Source: Streptomyces spororaveus
GTDB taxonomy: Bacteria; Actinomycetota; Actinomycetes; Streptomycetales; Streptomycetaceae
Assembly: GCF_016755875.1 (NCBI RefSeq)
Contig: NZ_BNED01000005.1
Location: forward strand, 868,001 to 932,000
Reading direction: 5' to 3'
DNA: 64,000 nt
The stretch's first letter is position 1, and every line of letters starts with the position of its first letter. The notes beneath the pieces were generated by a model. It was not told the DNA's origin. It searched no databases and saw nothing but the letters and a program-made list of their open reading frames with translations. Shown here in pieces: positions 55,950 through 63,291 of this stretch. A program made the translations under genes and the position numbers.

Positions 55950-55991
55950 CCTCGAGATGCCCGATCCGCAGGCACGTCGCAGGCTGGAGGG

Positions 55992-56231
55992 ATGGAGCAT
56001 GCGCCGATCCTCGTGCACCGAATCACCTCGACGGGCGGCCGGCGGGTCGTGATCCGAATCCGCGGCATCGACACCGTGCTCGGGGTCGCCCGCAGCGACC
56101 GGGACCTGATCGAGTTCCTGCGGCGTATCGACGTCCCCGACCCAGATGACCTGGTCCTCGGCGACTCACCGGCCATCGCCTGGCAGGGCGGGAACCCGCA
56201 CGTGTACGAGGCCGAGTCCGACGAGCCCTGA
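55992..56231 (+). CDS. Small protein, second of the paralogous pair
   Basis: A 79-residue protein aligned with its neighbour: ILVHRITSTGGRRVVIRIRG, VLGVARSDRDLIEFLRRIDV and AIAWQGGNPHVY correspond to the three blocks of the upstream protein, including the shared WQGG-x-P end. GGAGGG lies directly before the ATG. The pair arose by tandem duplication and may form a heterodimer. Function unknown. Confidence 0.65.
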   Translation: MEHAPILVHRITSTGGRRVVIRIRGIDTVLGVARSDRDLIEFLRRIDVPDPDDLVLGDSPAIAWQGGNPHVYEAESDEP

Positions 56232-56411
56232 AGCAGGCAGGCCGCGGTGCTCCGGGGGAAGCCGGGAGGACCCTCTGAACCCAGGATGACGACCTCGGCG
56301 TTTGCAACTCTCCTGACCCAGATGCTCTGAACCAGAGCCTCCCGTAGCACCTTGTAGTACGAACTGCGTGGGGTGAATCGCGGGCGAAGCCCTGCTGCCG
56401 GTGTCGCGACG

Positions 56412-56549
56412 GTGACAGCATTGATCTGGCCAGCGCTGCGGGAAAGGAGCGAGCTGGACAAGCTGGTCCTTGCCAAGTGGGTCATCAACCAGGAGGAATG
56501 GAAGCGGCTCCTCCAGGACATCGAAGGCCTCGCCCCGCGCGACTTCTAG
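56412..56549 (+). CDS. Small ORF, 45 aa
   Basis: A GTG-started frame ending at TAG 56547. The sequence RSELDKLVLAKWVINQEEWK with a following LLQDIEGLAPRDF is a plausible amphipathic helical protein with normal codon bias. It stops 18 bp before a strong bidirectional terminator. It may be a complete small gene or the tail of a truncated one. Confidence 0.4.
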   Translation: MTALIWPALRERSELDKLVLAKWVINQEEWKRLLQDIEGLAPRDF

Positions 56550-56567
56550 CCACCCGCACCGCCGGCA

Positions 56568-56604
56568 ACATCTGGGGGCCCGGCTTGGCCGGGCCCCCAG
56601 ATGT
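56568..56604. terminator. Very strong bidirectional hairpin terminator
   Basis: A perfect 17-bp stem, ACATCTGGGGGCCCGGC / GCCGGGCCCCCAGATGT, with a TTG loop. It lies between the stop of the small plus-strand ORF and the stop of the minus-strand beta-lactamase-like gene and can serve both. Confidence 0.9.
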
Positions 56605-56606
56605 GT

Positions 56607-57644
56607 TCAGGAGAAGGAGAGCTGCCGGAAGGTGTTGCGGACGTCGGTCAGGGGCTGACGGTCACGGGTGAAGTACAGCTTGTTGGTCAGCAGCACCGCC
56701 CATCGGTCCTGGGCGGGCCAGATCCACATGCCGGTGCCGGTGAACCCGTAGTGCGCCCACACGTCCTCGTCGTCGCTGGCGCCCGGCGCGGGATGCCAGA
56801 AGAGGCCACGTGCGGGCTCCAGGCCGCCGGTCTGCACGGTCAGGGAGTACGAGGTCCACTCGGGCCCGAAACCGGCCTCAGTGGATGTGGCGGGCTCCAG
56901 CATGTGCTGCAGGAAGCGGGCGAGGTCGTCGAGGACGGTGAAGACGCCTGCGATGCCGCACACCCCGCCCAGCAGACGGGCGGAGAAGTCGTGAGCCGTG
57001 CCTTTGAGGTGAATGCCGGTGTCCTGGTCGAGTTCGGTCGGCGCACAGCGGGCCGCGAGCTCGAGGGGCAGCGGACCGAAGCGGGTGGAGTCCATGCCCA
57101 GCGGCTGCCAGGTACGGGCGGAGGCCAGTCGCTCTAGGGTCTGACCGGATAGGTGTTCGGCGAGGTAGCCGAGGATGAGGGCCGCCCGGTCGGTGTACTC
57201 GACCGCCTCGCCCGGAGGCCGTTGGAGAGCTTCGCTCAGGACGCCGTCCCGGATCGCCTTCGGGGCGGTGCCGTAGAGGCTCTTGAGCTGGGCCCGCGCT
57301 GGGAGCCCCGCGGTATGCGTCAGCAGCTGTCGGGCGGACACCTGTCCGATCGGGTGGCCGGTCACCTCGGACCAGAAGGCGCCCAGAGGCCGGTCGAGGT
57401 CGAGGCGCCAGTCCTCCCACAGGGCTCCGATGGAGGCCCAGACGGCGAGGATCTTGGTGAGGCTGGCGACGTCGAAGACGGTGTCCGTCTGCATGCGCAG
57501 GTCGGGCTGGTCGGGGTCCAGAACGCCGACGGTGCCGCTGGCGAGGATACCGGCGGAGTTGCCGACGGCCCACACGACACCGGGGTAGACCTTGTCGCGA
57601 ACCCCTTGGTCCAGCAGCGTCTCGATGCGGTCGAGGTCGATCAT
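56607..57644 (-). CDS. Serine beta-lactamase-like hydrolase (class C/esterase fold)
   Basis: A 345-residue member of the beta-lactamase/penicillin-binding-like family. The catalytic S-x-x-K is VASLTKI (about residue 73), the second motif is EYTD in place of Y-x-N, and a C-terminal TGTGMWIWP region replaces the K-T-G strand. There is no signal peptide, so it is probably a cytoplasmic esterase or peptidase rather than a secreted lactamase. The ATG at 57644 has GGAGA upstream; the longer frame upstream belongs to a different, decayed gene. Substrate unknown. Confidence 0.88.
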   Translation of the reverse strand: MIDLDRIETLLDQGVRDKVYPGVVWAVGNSAGILASGTVGVLDPDQPDLRMQTDTVFDVASLTKILAVWASIGALWEDWRLDLDRPLGAFWSEVTGHPIGQVSARQLLTHTAGLPARAQLKSLYGTAPKAIRDGVLSEALQRPPGEAVEYTDRAALILGYLAEHLSGQTLERLASARTWQPLGMDSTRFGPLPLELAARCAPTELDQDTGIHLKGTAHDFSARLLGGVCGIAGVFTVLDDLARFLQHMLEPATSTEAGFGPEWTSYSLTVQTGGLEPARGLFWHPAPGASDDEDVWAHYGFTGTGMWIWPAQDRWAVLLTNKLYFTRDRQPLTDVRNTFRQLSFS

Positions 57645-57724
57645 GGTCTCCCTGTTCGCCGTGGGGTCTCGCTCCGTCAGCGTAGTGACTGGGGACCAGC
57701 AGGTGGGGCTTCGGCACGGGTGGT

Positions 57725-58040
57725 TCAAACAAGCTGTCGGCCGAGTGCATTCAGAGCATCTGCGGTCGCCGAGCGCCGATAGCGGGCGGCGTTGCCGTAC
57801 CCAGTTTCGCGGTAGGCCTTCAGCATGGTCGGGCTGGTACGTAGCCGGTGGAGGTAGCGGGCCCACGGTGCCGGACTGGGTGAAGTTGGTGGCCTCGGTG
57901 GCGGCGCCGAGGGCTTCGGCGAAGCCGGGGACGGGCTGGTAGAGGACGGGCAAGCCGCAGGGGTGGGTTTCGAGGGCGACCAGGCTCATGGCTTCCACCC
58001 CGGCCTGGCGTCCAAGCCCCACGACCCTCGCTTCCGTGGC
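57725..58040 (-). pseudogene. Frameshifted glycosyltransferase C-terminus
   Basis: Two frames complement each other: GVEAMSLVALETHPCGLPVL followed by YQPVPGFAEAL (a GT4/GT1-like donor-binding loop with the E-x-x-x-C-G-L-P-V pattern), then in another frame SPTMLKAYRETGYGNAARYR up to a TGA at 57725. One base slip around 57870-57890 breaks the gene, and the N-terminal domain is missing. The rest of 58041-58424 shows only unassigned fragments. Confidence 0.45.
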
Positions 58041-58424
58041 AGGCATCGCGGGAATCAGCCCAGGGGCGGCACCGGCGCATTGCAGCTCCCAGCGCGCTCC
58101 GCTGCTTCTCGCCATTCCTCATTGACGTAGCACAGGGCGTGGCCGGGGCCGTCTCTGCACGTGAGAGGCACCCACTTGCTGCGCCTCGGGAAATCAGGCG
58201 CTCCGCGGTGGCGGCGGATAGGGGCCTTCGTCGCACGTCCGCTGAGGTCAGCGACTCAAGCCCGTAGCGTCTTGGGCTACAGGGCGGACCTGCCGCCAGT
58301 GGCTTGATGGCGCCCTGACGGGACTCGGCTTCGTGATGATCCATCAGTTTCTGTCAGAGCCCGCTGCTACACAAATTCCTGAGGGATGGGCCGCGCCCGC
58401 GGCCCGCCGACGGGAGGGGACACC

Positions 58425-58640
58425 ATGTCGAAGGCGCCGGACGGCTTCCACCATGTACGCGCACACAACCGCCGTAATCCAAAGCCCAGGAGCGCCAAGC
58501 GGATGAGCGGCTGGATGATCGCCGGCCTGCTGGCCGGCGCATGGCTGTGGGGGCAGGTGTTCGGGTTCGGTGAATCGGCCGCCACTACGCCGCCGCCCAT
58601 GGATCCGCACCCGGCTGCGTCCGCTCCGGTTGCTCGCTGA
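58425..58640 (+). CDS. Small membrane protein, 71 aa
   Basis: A small protein with a basic N-terminus (HVRAHNRRNPKPRSAKR), one hydrophobic helix (MIAGLLAGAWLWGQVFGFG, about residues 32-50) and a proline-rich tail. The ATG at 58425 has GGGAGGGGA upstream. Its stop overlaps the ATG of the membrane-anchored Mrr-like gene, so it is the first gene of a coupled unit and may assist that protein. Confidence 0.6.
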   Translation: MSKAPDGFHHVRAHNRRNPKPRSAKRMSGWMIAGLLAGAWLWGQVFGFGESAATTPPPMDPHPAASAPVAR

Positions 58641-59320
58641 TGGGGCGGAAGCGGCTGCGGCTGCGGGGCCCGCGCGGCGGGGCCGAGATCCTGTCGGCAG
58701 CCGTGGTGGTGCTAGCCGTGCTTGTCCTGGCCGTACGGATGGCTGCCGCGGCCGCCGACGCGCTGAAGGATGCCTGGCCGGTCCTGCTGGCTCTCGGACT
58801 GCTAGCGGGGGCCGGCGTCGTGTGGCGGTTCGTGCAGGTCGCGGGTGGACGGCGTCGTGAGGCCGAACGGCTGGCCGTCCTGCGGATCACCATGGCCGAG
58901 TTCGATGTCATGGACGACCGGCAGTTCGAGCATGCACTGCGGGATCTGTTGATCCGTGACGGATGGCCGGCCCGCCGTGTGGGCGGCGGTGGCGACCAGG
59001 CCGCCGACGTCATCGGTGACCATGCGCAGCGCGGCCGCATCGTCGTACAGGCCAAGCACACTCGGGTCGGTGGGAAGGTGGGCGCGCCGGTGATGTACGC
59101 GGTCAAGGGGACGGCCGGGCCGGCCCATAGAGCCGATCACGCTGTCGTCGTCACAAACGGCGCCTTCACCCGCGACGCCATGGCCTGGGGCGATCGGCAC
59201 GATGTCCGCTGGGTCGACCGGGAGAAGCTACGGCGCTGGGCGGAAAACGGCACTGCGCTGCACGATCTCCTCGGGCTGTCCGCCCGCTCCCGCAAGGGCC
59301 GATTCAAGCGCGCGGCCTGA
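58640..59320 (+). CDS. Membrane-anchored Mrr-type restriction endonuclease-like protein 1
   Basis: A 226-residue protein. Two hydrophobic helices (about 17-38 and 45-63) anchor it; the rest is a cytoplasmic Mrr-like domain: QFEHALRDLLIRDGWPARRV, GGDQAADVIGD (Asp of the PD motif) and GRIVVQAKHTR (Q-x-K version of E-x-K), then HAVVVTNGAFTRDA and DRHDVRWVDREKL. This matches the restriction endonuclease family 2 pattern. The ATG overlaps the stop of the small membrane protein. Membrane-bound Mrr-like proteins are common in Streptomyces; target and trigger are unknown. Confidence 0.85.
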   Translation: MGRKRLRLRGPRGGAEILSAAVVVLAVLVLAVRMAAAAADALKDAWPVLLALGLLAGAGVVWRFVQVAGGRRREAERLAVLRITMAEFDVMDDRQFEHALRDLLIRDGWPARRVGGGGDQAADVIGDHAQRGRIVVQAKHTRVGGKVGAPVMYAVKGTAGPAHRADHAVVVTNGAFTRDAMAWGDRHDVRWVDREKLRRWAENGTALHDLLGLSARSRKGRFKRAA

Positions 59321-59362
59321 TCGGCAGTCCCGCTCTTCATTCAACAGACTGTAGGGGGTGTG

Positions 59363-60076
59363 GTGTTCGACGAAGACGGGTCGCTCGACCCACTGCTGAA
59401 GTTCCTTCTGACCACCGTCCTCGTGCTGGCCGTGGCCAAGACGCTGTGGGAGTGGCTCACGGAGGACGTCAGCCGGTGGATCACCGTGGATCTGTGGGGA
59501 CTGATCACTGATCACCCGTGGTGGACCGGATTCATCGTGGTTGGTGCACTGGTCACGCTGGTCCTGCTCGGCAAGCTGCTGTCCTTCCTGTTCGGCGACG
59601 ACGCCTACACCTACGTCGGCGACGACGATAGCGACACGTTCGCCGCTCCGGTGGCCCCCGATTTGCTGACGTACAAGATGAAGCAGCTCTCCTCGATGAG
59701 CCCGTCGGGCTTCGAGCAGGCATGCGCAGATCTCCTGGCCCGTGACGGGTTCCGTCGCACATTGCGGGTTGGAGGCGCCGGTGACCTCGGCGTCGACGTC
59801 ACCGCTCGCGACGACGAAGACCGTTTGCTGATCGTGCAGTGCAAGCAGTATCAAAACCCGGTCGGATCAGGGCACGTGCAGCAGTTCAACGGGACGGCGC
59901 GCCTCCACCACGGAGCCGACCTCCCGATCATGATCGGGCTCAACGGCTTCACACGGCCAGCGACCGACTTCGCCCAACACCACCGACTCATCCTCATGGG
60001 TCGCCCGGAACTGAAGAGGTGGGCCCACGGCCAACATCTGTACGACGTCCTTGGCATCCAGAGCACCATGCGATGA
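59363..60076 (+). CDS. Membrane-anchored Mrr-type restriction endonuclease-like protein 2
   Basis: A 237-residue paralogue of the preceding protein. Two membrane helices (about 12-30 and 50-75) precede SPSGFEQACADLLARDGFRR, GGAGDLGVDVTARDDEDR (Asp) and LLIVQCKQYQNPV (Q-C-K), the classical Mrr catalytic set; RPELKRWAHGQHLYDVLGI closes the fold. The two GTG codons at 59360 and 59363 both follow AGGGGG; the second has better spacing. It lies 42 bp after its paralogue, almost certainly in one operon. Confidence 0.85.
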   Translation: MFDEDGSLDPLLKFLLTTVLVLAVAKTLWEWLTEDVSRWITVDLWGLITDHPWWTGFIVVGALVTLVLLGKLLSFLFGDDAYTYVGDDDSDTFAAPVAPDLLTYKMKQLSSMSPSGFEQACADLLARDGFRRTLRVGGAGDLGVDVTARDDEDRLLIVQCKQYQNPVGSGHVQQFNGTARLHHGADLPIMIGLNGFTRPATDFAQHHRLILMGRPELKRWAHGQHLYDVLGIQSTMR

Positions 60077-60295
60077 CGGCAGCCCGATCATCCTCCAGCC
60101 GAAAGGACCGGAGCAGGCTCAATGTTGTTCAATCGGGGCCGCGAACTCCCCCACAGAACCTGGTGCGCAGACGGCAGTACGGACGGGTCCGAACCCGCCT
60201 GTACAACAGACCGCGATCAAGACCGAGCAGCGGGGAGGCTTCGCGGACCGCATCGTCTGGACTGGCAACCGCTGATCCGCGCTACTGAAGGCCGG

Positions 60296-60739
60296 CTACC
60301 TCCGTGGGTGGGTGAACCAAGAGGCGATCGAGGCCTTGTACCCGGCAGGCATGGGCAGTGCGCCGATCTCATCACGGTGGAAGAGACCGACCTTCTTGTG
60401 TTCGTGGCTCAGGGTTGGCGGATGGTCGGGCGTGAGGACCGTGCAGCCGTAGGTGACGATCAGGACGCGGCGGCCAGGGAGCGGCTCGTAGATCCAGGTC
60501 CCGCCCTCCAGCTGCGGGCCGGTTGCGACCATCCAACCCGTTTCCTCCCGGAACTCCCGTTCCAGGGCCAGGGTGGGACTCTCGTCGGCGGGATCCGATC
60601 CACCACCCTCCAACCCGATCTCTAACCAACCACCAGGCAGTTCCCACTCCGCTCGCTCGTTATGCAGGAGCAACACCCTGTGCTGGGAATCAAGGGCGAC
60701 ACCCTTGACGGACACGGGCCACAGCGAGGACTTGTACAT
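60296..60739 (-). CDS. Nudix hydrolase with insertion in the Nudix box
   Basis: A 147-residue Nudix-fold protein. GVALDSQHRVLLLHNERAEW leads into WELPGGWLE and the helix EREFREETGW, but about ten extra residues (GLEGGGSDPAD) sit between the Gly and the helix, so the box is G-x5-E with a longer loop. The Arg and both Glu are present, so activity is possible. The ATG at 60739 starts MYKSSLWPV. The 400 bp upstream, 60740-61138, show no gene. Confidence 0.82.
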   Translation of the reverse strand: MYKSSLWPVSVKGVALDSQHRVLLLHNERAEWELPGGWLEIGLEGGGSDPADESPTLALEREFREETGWMVATGPQLEGGTWIYEPLPGRRVLIVTYGCTVLTPDHPPTLSHEHKKVGLFHRDEIGALPMPAGYKASIASWFTHPRR

Positions 60740-61138
60740 AGGGCATCCAAGGAGACCGGAGTCGGTTTGGCTTCGGAACCTACCACCTGCAGCCTGGCCC
60801 CGAGTCGAGGTGCTGCCCTTGACCCTGGGCTCTTGATCACGGGGATTGCTCGCGAAATCGCAGACCTACAAACCAGTGCGGTCCCCGGCAGGGGCCCGCC
60901 GCTGGGGCGCCAGTTCGGCGAACATCGCCGAACGGGCGGTCATCGACTTCCACCAACTTGCCCCGGCGCCCAGGCGATCGGCAGGTAGCCGGGCGGGAGA
61001 GCCCCTCGGATGGTCACCCGCCCGGCCCGAGCGCGGCCCGGACGCAACCGTCCGCGCGCAGCAACCGGGAACGGGCAGTACGGGCCCACGGGCCACCGGT
61101 AGCGTGGGGACCGGCTGGACGAGTGAAGGGAGAGCGCC

Positions 61139-61339
61139 TTGAGCGAGTGGCTGGCCGCCTTCGCGGGGGAGAGCTCGGCGATCGGGGACCTCGCCAGGGA
61201 CGCGGCGCCGGATCCCGGGTGGCCGCAGGGCCCCGACGAGCTCGGGGTGTTCCGCGAGCACGTGGAGGACCAGGGCGCCGTGGAAGCGGCTCTGGAGGGG
61301 CTGGAGCAGGCCTGGGAGCAGTACGAGGTGTGGAGCTGA
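61139..61339 (+). CDS. YozE SAM-like protein
   Basis: A 66-residue acidic protein beginning SEWLAAFAGESSAIGDLARD, which is the helical start of the YozE SAM-like family (small single-domain proteins of unknown function). The start is TTG at 61139 with GAAGGGAG upstream. Its 3' end overlaps the next gene by ten bases, so they are coupled. Confidence 0.65.
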   Translation: MSEWLAAFAGESSAIGDLARDAAPDPGWPQGPDELGVFREHVEDQGAVEAALEGLEQAWEQYEVWS

Positions 61340-62091
61340 AGCGCCGGCGCGCGAAGGCGGGGAAGCCACGCCGCCGGAAGAGTCCACCGCGGCCGCCGGG
61401 TCCGCGCTGCCCGCGGTGCCCCTCGACGTACGTGCGGGTGTGGGTGCCCGGCCCCCAGGTCGAGGTGCTGGTGGACGTGGCCAGGCCGGCGGCCGGGGTG
61501 CTGGAGGCCCAGGTCCACGCCGACGACATTCCCCGGGCCGGTGAGCGGTGGATGGCGATGTGCGCGCTGTGCGAGGCGGATCTGGGGTACCGGCCGCGTC
61601 AGCACGGCCGGCCCGCCTACGCCGCGGCGGTGGCCGCGATCGAGGAGGGGCCCTGGCCCCGGGCACGGGACTGGCAGGTCGCCGATCTGGACACGGACTT
61701 CTTCGCGACCGCGCTGCAGCGGCGGATCGACGCGTACGACGAGGAGCTGACGGGCGAGCCCGTGTTCGGCTACGGGCGCTCCCGGGAGTACGACCCGCCC
61801 GGCCGGGGCGGTCTCGAACGTGGTCAAGGCGTTGACCACGAGCCGTCAGAAACGCCGCCGAACGCGGGTGGTCAACGCGTTGACCACCCGCCGAACGCGG
61901 AAGAGGCGGTCCAGGCGATGTTGGCCGCGCGCGCGGCGCAGACGGCGGCGCTGGAGATGCTGGAGGTGGCGCTGCGCGCGGAGTACGTACCGGGCGGCGG
62001 GCGGGACCTGTCGCGCCAGGCGGCGCCCGCGATGTCGCGCCCGCTGGTGCTGCGGGCCCTCGCCGGAGTCCTTCAGGAACAGGCCGAATAG
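61330..62091 (+). CDS. Zinc-ribbon-containing hypothetical protein, 253 aa
   Basis: A protein with a very basic N-terminus (ELKRRRAKAGKPRRRKSPPR), a possible zinc ribbon made of CPRCPSTYVRV and, about 65 residues later, MCALCEADLGYRPR, then a helical C-terminus. Between residues about 160 and 190 the DNA holds two copies of a 20-bp palindrome, encoding GQGVDH and GQRVDH. The GTG start at 61330 overlaps the YozE gene. It suggests a DNA- or RNA-associated role, but I recognise no family. Confidence 0.6.
   Translation: MELKRRRAKAGKPRRRKSPPRPPGPRCPRCPSTYVRVWVPGPQVEVLVDVARPAAGVLEAQVHADDIPRAGERWMAMCALCEADLGYRPRQHGRPAYAAAVAAIEEGPWPRARDWQVADLDTDFFATALQRRIDAYDEELTGEPVFGYGRSREYDPPGRGGLERGQGVDHEPSETPPNAGGQRVDHPPNAEEAVQAMLAARAAQTAALEMLEVALRAEYVPGGGRDLSRQAAPAMSRPLVLRALAGVLQEQAE
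61820..61839. repeat. 20-bp palindrome, copy 1 (one mismatch)
   Basis: GTGGTCAAGGCGTTGACCAC, a palindrome with one central mismatch, inside the zinc-ribbon gene. A perfect copy follows 48 bp downstream (centre to centre). Confidence 0.6.
61868..61887. repeat. 20-bp palindrome, copy 2 (perfect)
   Basis: GTGGTCAACGCGTTGACCAC is a perfect 20-bp palindrome. Together with copy 1 it has the form of a protein-binding site for a dimeric regulator or partition protein; which protein is unknown. Confidence 0.65.
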
Positions 62092-62325
62092 ACCCTCCTC
62101 TGGGCATTCCCCATATCACCCCGCAGCGGCTTCGGGCCGCCTTCGGCTAATTCCCTGATTTCTCCTTCCGGAGCGCCTCGAAGCGGATATGGTCATCTCG
62201 CTAGACCCTCTGCCGCGTGGCGCGTTGGGTGGTGCCCCTGGACAGGTAACTCGGGAATTCAGATACCCGGGTGCCGCCACCAGGGGTACGCATCCGGTGT
62301 GCTCCGAGCAGGAGGAAGGGCATCC

Positions 62326-62472
62326 ATGGATGCCGAGCACGAGGCGAGCGGTCCTCGCCGGCGGGATCGATGGAAGCGGGTAAGGACCCGTAGCCACCTG
62401 GCAGTTCGCGCCGCGACTCCGTACGTGGAGCTGCTCGCCGCCGTCACGACGCTGGTCGTGACGCTCCGGTAG
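62326..62472 (+). CDS. Small ORF with strong ribosome-binding site, 48 aa
   Basis: A 48-residue protein beginning MDAEHEASGPRRRDRWKRVR and ending with a short hydrophobic segment (VELLAAVTTLVVTLR) that could be a membrane helix. The ATG is preceded by GGAGGAAGGG at good spacing, and a perfect terminator follows its stop at once, so the gene looks complete and real despite its size. Confidence 0.6.
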   Translation: MDAEHEASGPRRRDRWKRVRTRSHLAVRAATPYVELLAAVTTLVVTLR

Positions 62473-62506
62473 CTGGCCGGGCCCGTTTCAGTCGGGCCCG
62501 GCCAGC
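62472..62506 (+). terminator. Hairpin after the 48-aa ORF
   Basis: GCTGGCCGGGCCCG / CGGGCCCGGCCAGC, a perfect 14-bp stem with a 7-nt loop, starting at the stop codon of the small gene. Confidence 0.8.
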
Positions 62507-62519
62507 CGTCCGGGGGTGA

Positions 62520-62570
62520 GGTCCGTCGCGGTTGTCCGCGGCGGACCTTCGCCGTTACGAGCGTCGTAAC
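62520..62570. repeat. Two further dyads in the non-coding region
   Basis: Two inverted repeats: GGTCCGTCGCGG / CCGCGGCGGACC with a 4-nt loop and one G-U type pair (62520-62547), then GTTACGA / TCGTAAC with a 3-nt loop (62554-62570). They belong to a cluster of hairpins that continues to 62987. Confidence 0.55.
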
Positions 62571-62679
62571 GCGGGCTCGTAAGCTGTGACACATAAGAGT
62601 GTACAGGGGCGACAATCCTCGGCGCCGTACGCTTGTTAAATCTTCCGTGGATTCTTATGTGGTGAACCCATTTCAATGG

Positions 62680-62729
62680 TTCCCGTGGATATTTGGTTCG
62701 TCAATGCTTCCCGTGGATATTTGGTTCGT
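62680..62729 (+). repeat. 22-bp direct repeats (iteron-like)
   Basis: Two exact copies of a 22-bp unit beginning TTCCCGTGGATATTTGG at 62680-62701 and 62708-62729, 28 bp apart. A degenerate third copy (CTTCCGTGGATTCTT) lies just upstream near 62642. The region is unusually A/T-rich. The arrangement resembles iterons or a repeated regulator site. Confidence 0.6.
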
Positions 62730-62749
62730 GACGTATGTTCGTGACGTAT
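62724..62749 (+). repeat. Tandem 13-bp repeats
   Basis: GTTCGTGACGTAT occurs twice in direct tandem (62724-62736 and 62737-62749), followed by a partial third unit GTTCG. It begins within the second 22-bp repeat. Confidence 0.55.
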
Positions 62750-62877
62750 GTTCGCGGCGTTCCTGGAAGATACAATCGGTGCTTTGTCGGGGCCGGTTTG
62801 GTCCACCGTGTCTCCGGTAGGCGCTCTGCGGGTCGTACAGCACCTCTCCATACGCGTACCGCCTGCTCGGAGGGGGG

Positions 62878-62901
62878 TCACCTACTAACGCTAGTAGGTG
62901 A
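62878..62901. repeat. 10-bp perfect inverted repeat
   Basis: TCACCTACTA / TAGTAGGTGA with loop ACGC. An A/T-containing dyad near the larger hairpin; it may be an operator or a replication/transfer site element. Confidence 0.55.
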
Positions 62902-62930
62902 TACGTCGGCTCCCCGGCGCTGCCGGCGCC

Positions 62931-62987
62931 GCGGCCCTGCGGGTGGCCACCCCTCAACGTTTGAGGGGTGGCCACCCGCAGGGCCGC
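62931..62987. repeat. 27-bp near-continuous palindrome
   Basis: A perfect 27-bp inverted repeat with only three loop bases (CGT, 62958-62960). The core is GGGTGGCCACCCCTCAA / TTGAGGGGTGGCCACCC. Much longer than ordinary terminators of the window. It lies 305 bp upstream of the final gene, with no gene ending near it. Confidence 0.7.
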
Positions 62988-63291
62988 CAGAACGGCGATT
63001 CTGTCAGCGACTGCCAGAATATCGACCCACAGAAAGGCCCCGTGCGCGGCCGAACGCGGAGTGGCCGGTGCGATGGGATCTCCGTCACGCGGGAGGTCGC
63101 CAACGGGTCGCGTGCGGCTTCGCGGCCCTCCGGAGCCCGGACGAAGCCGCCACGCTCCCCCGCCAGCGGCCCGCTACACCCCCATTCGGGCTTGTGTCGC
63201 GCGGTTAGGGTCCCCTTACCTCCTATTCCTGTAAGAGTGCGAGGTAGGGTACGGAGCTTCAGGTGACCCGGCGTCAGCAAGGATTCAGGCC

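Noticed and set aside
62931..62987. Interpreting the 27-bp palindrome as a linear-replicon telomere end
   Set aside because: Coding sequence continues beyond it to the window edge, and telomeric ends carry several different palindromes at the very terminus; no such end is seen.
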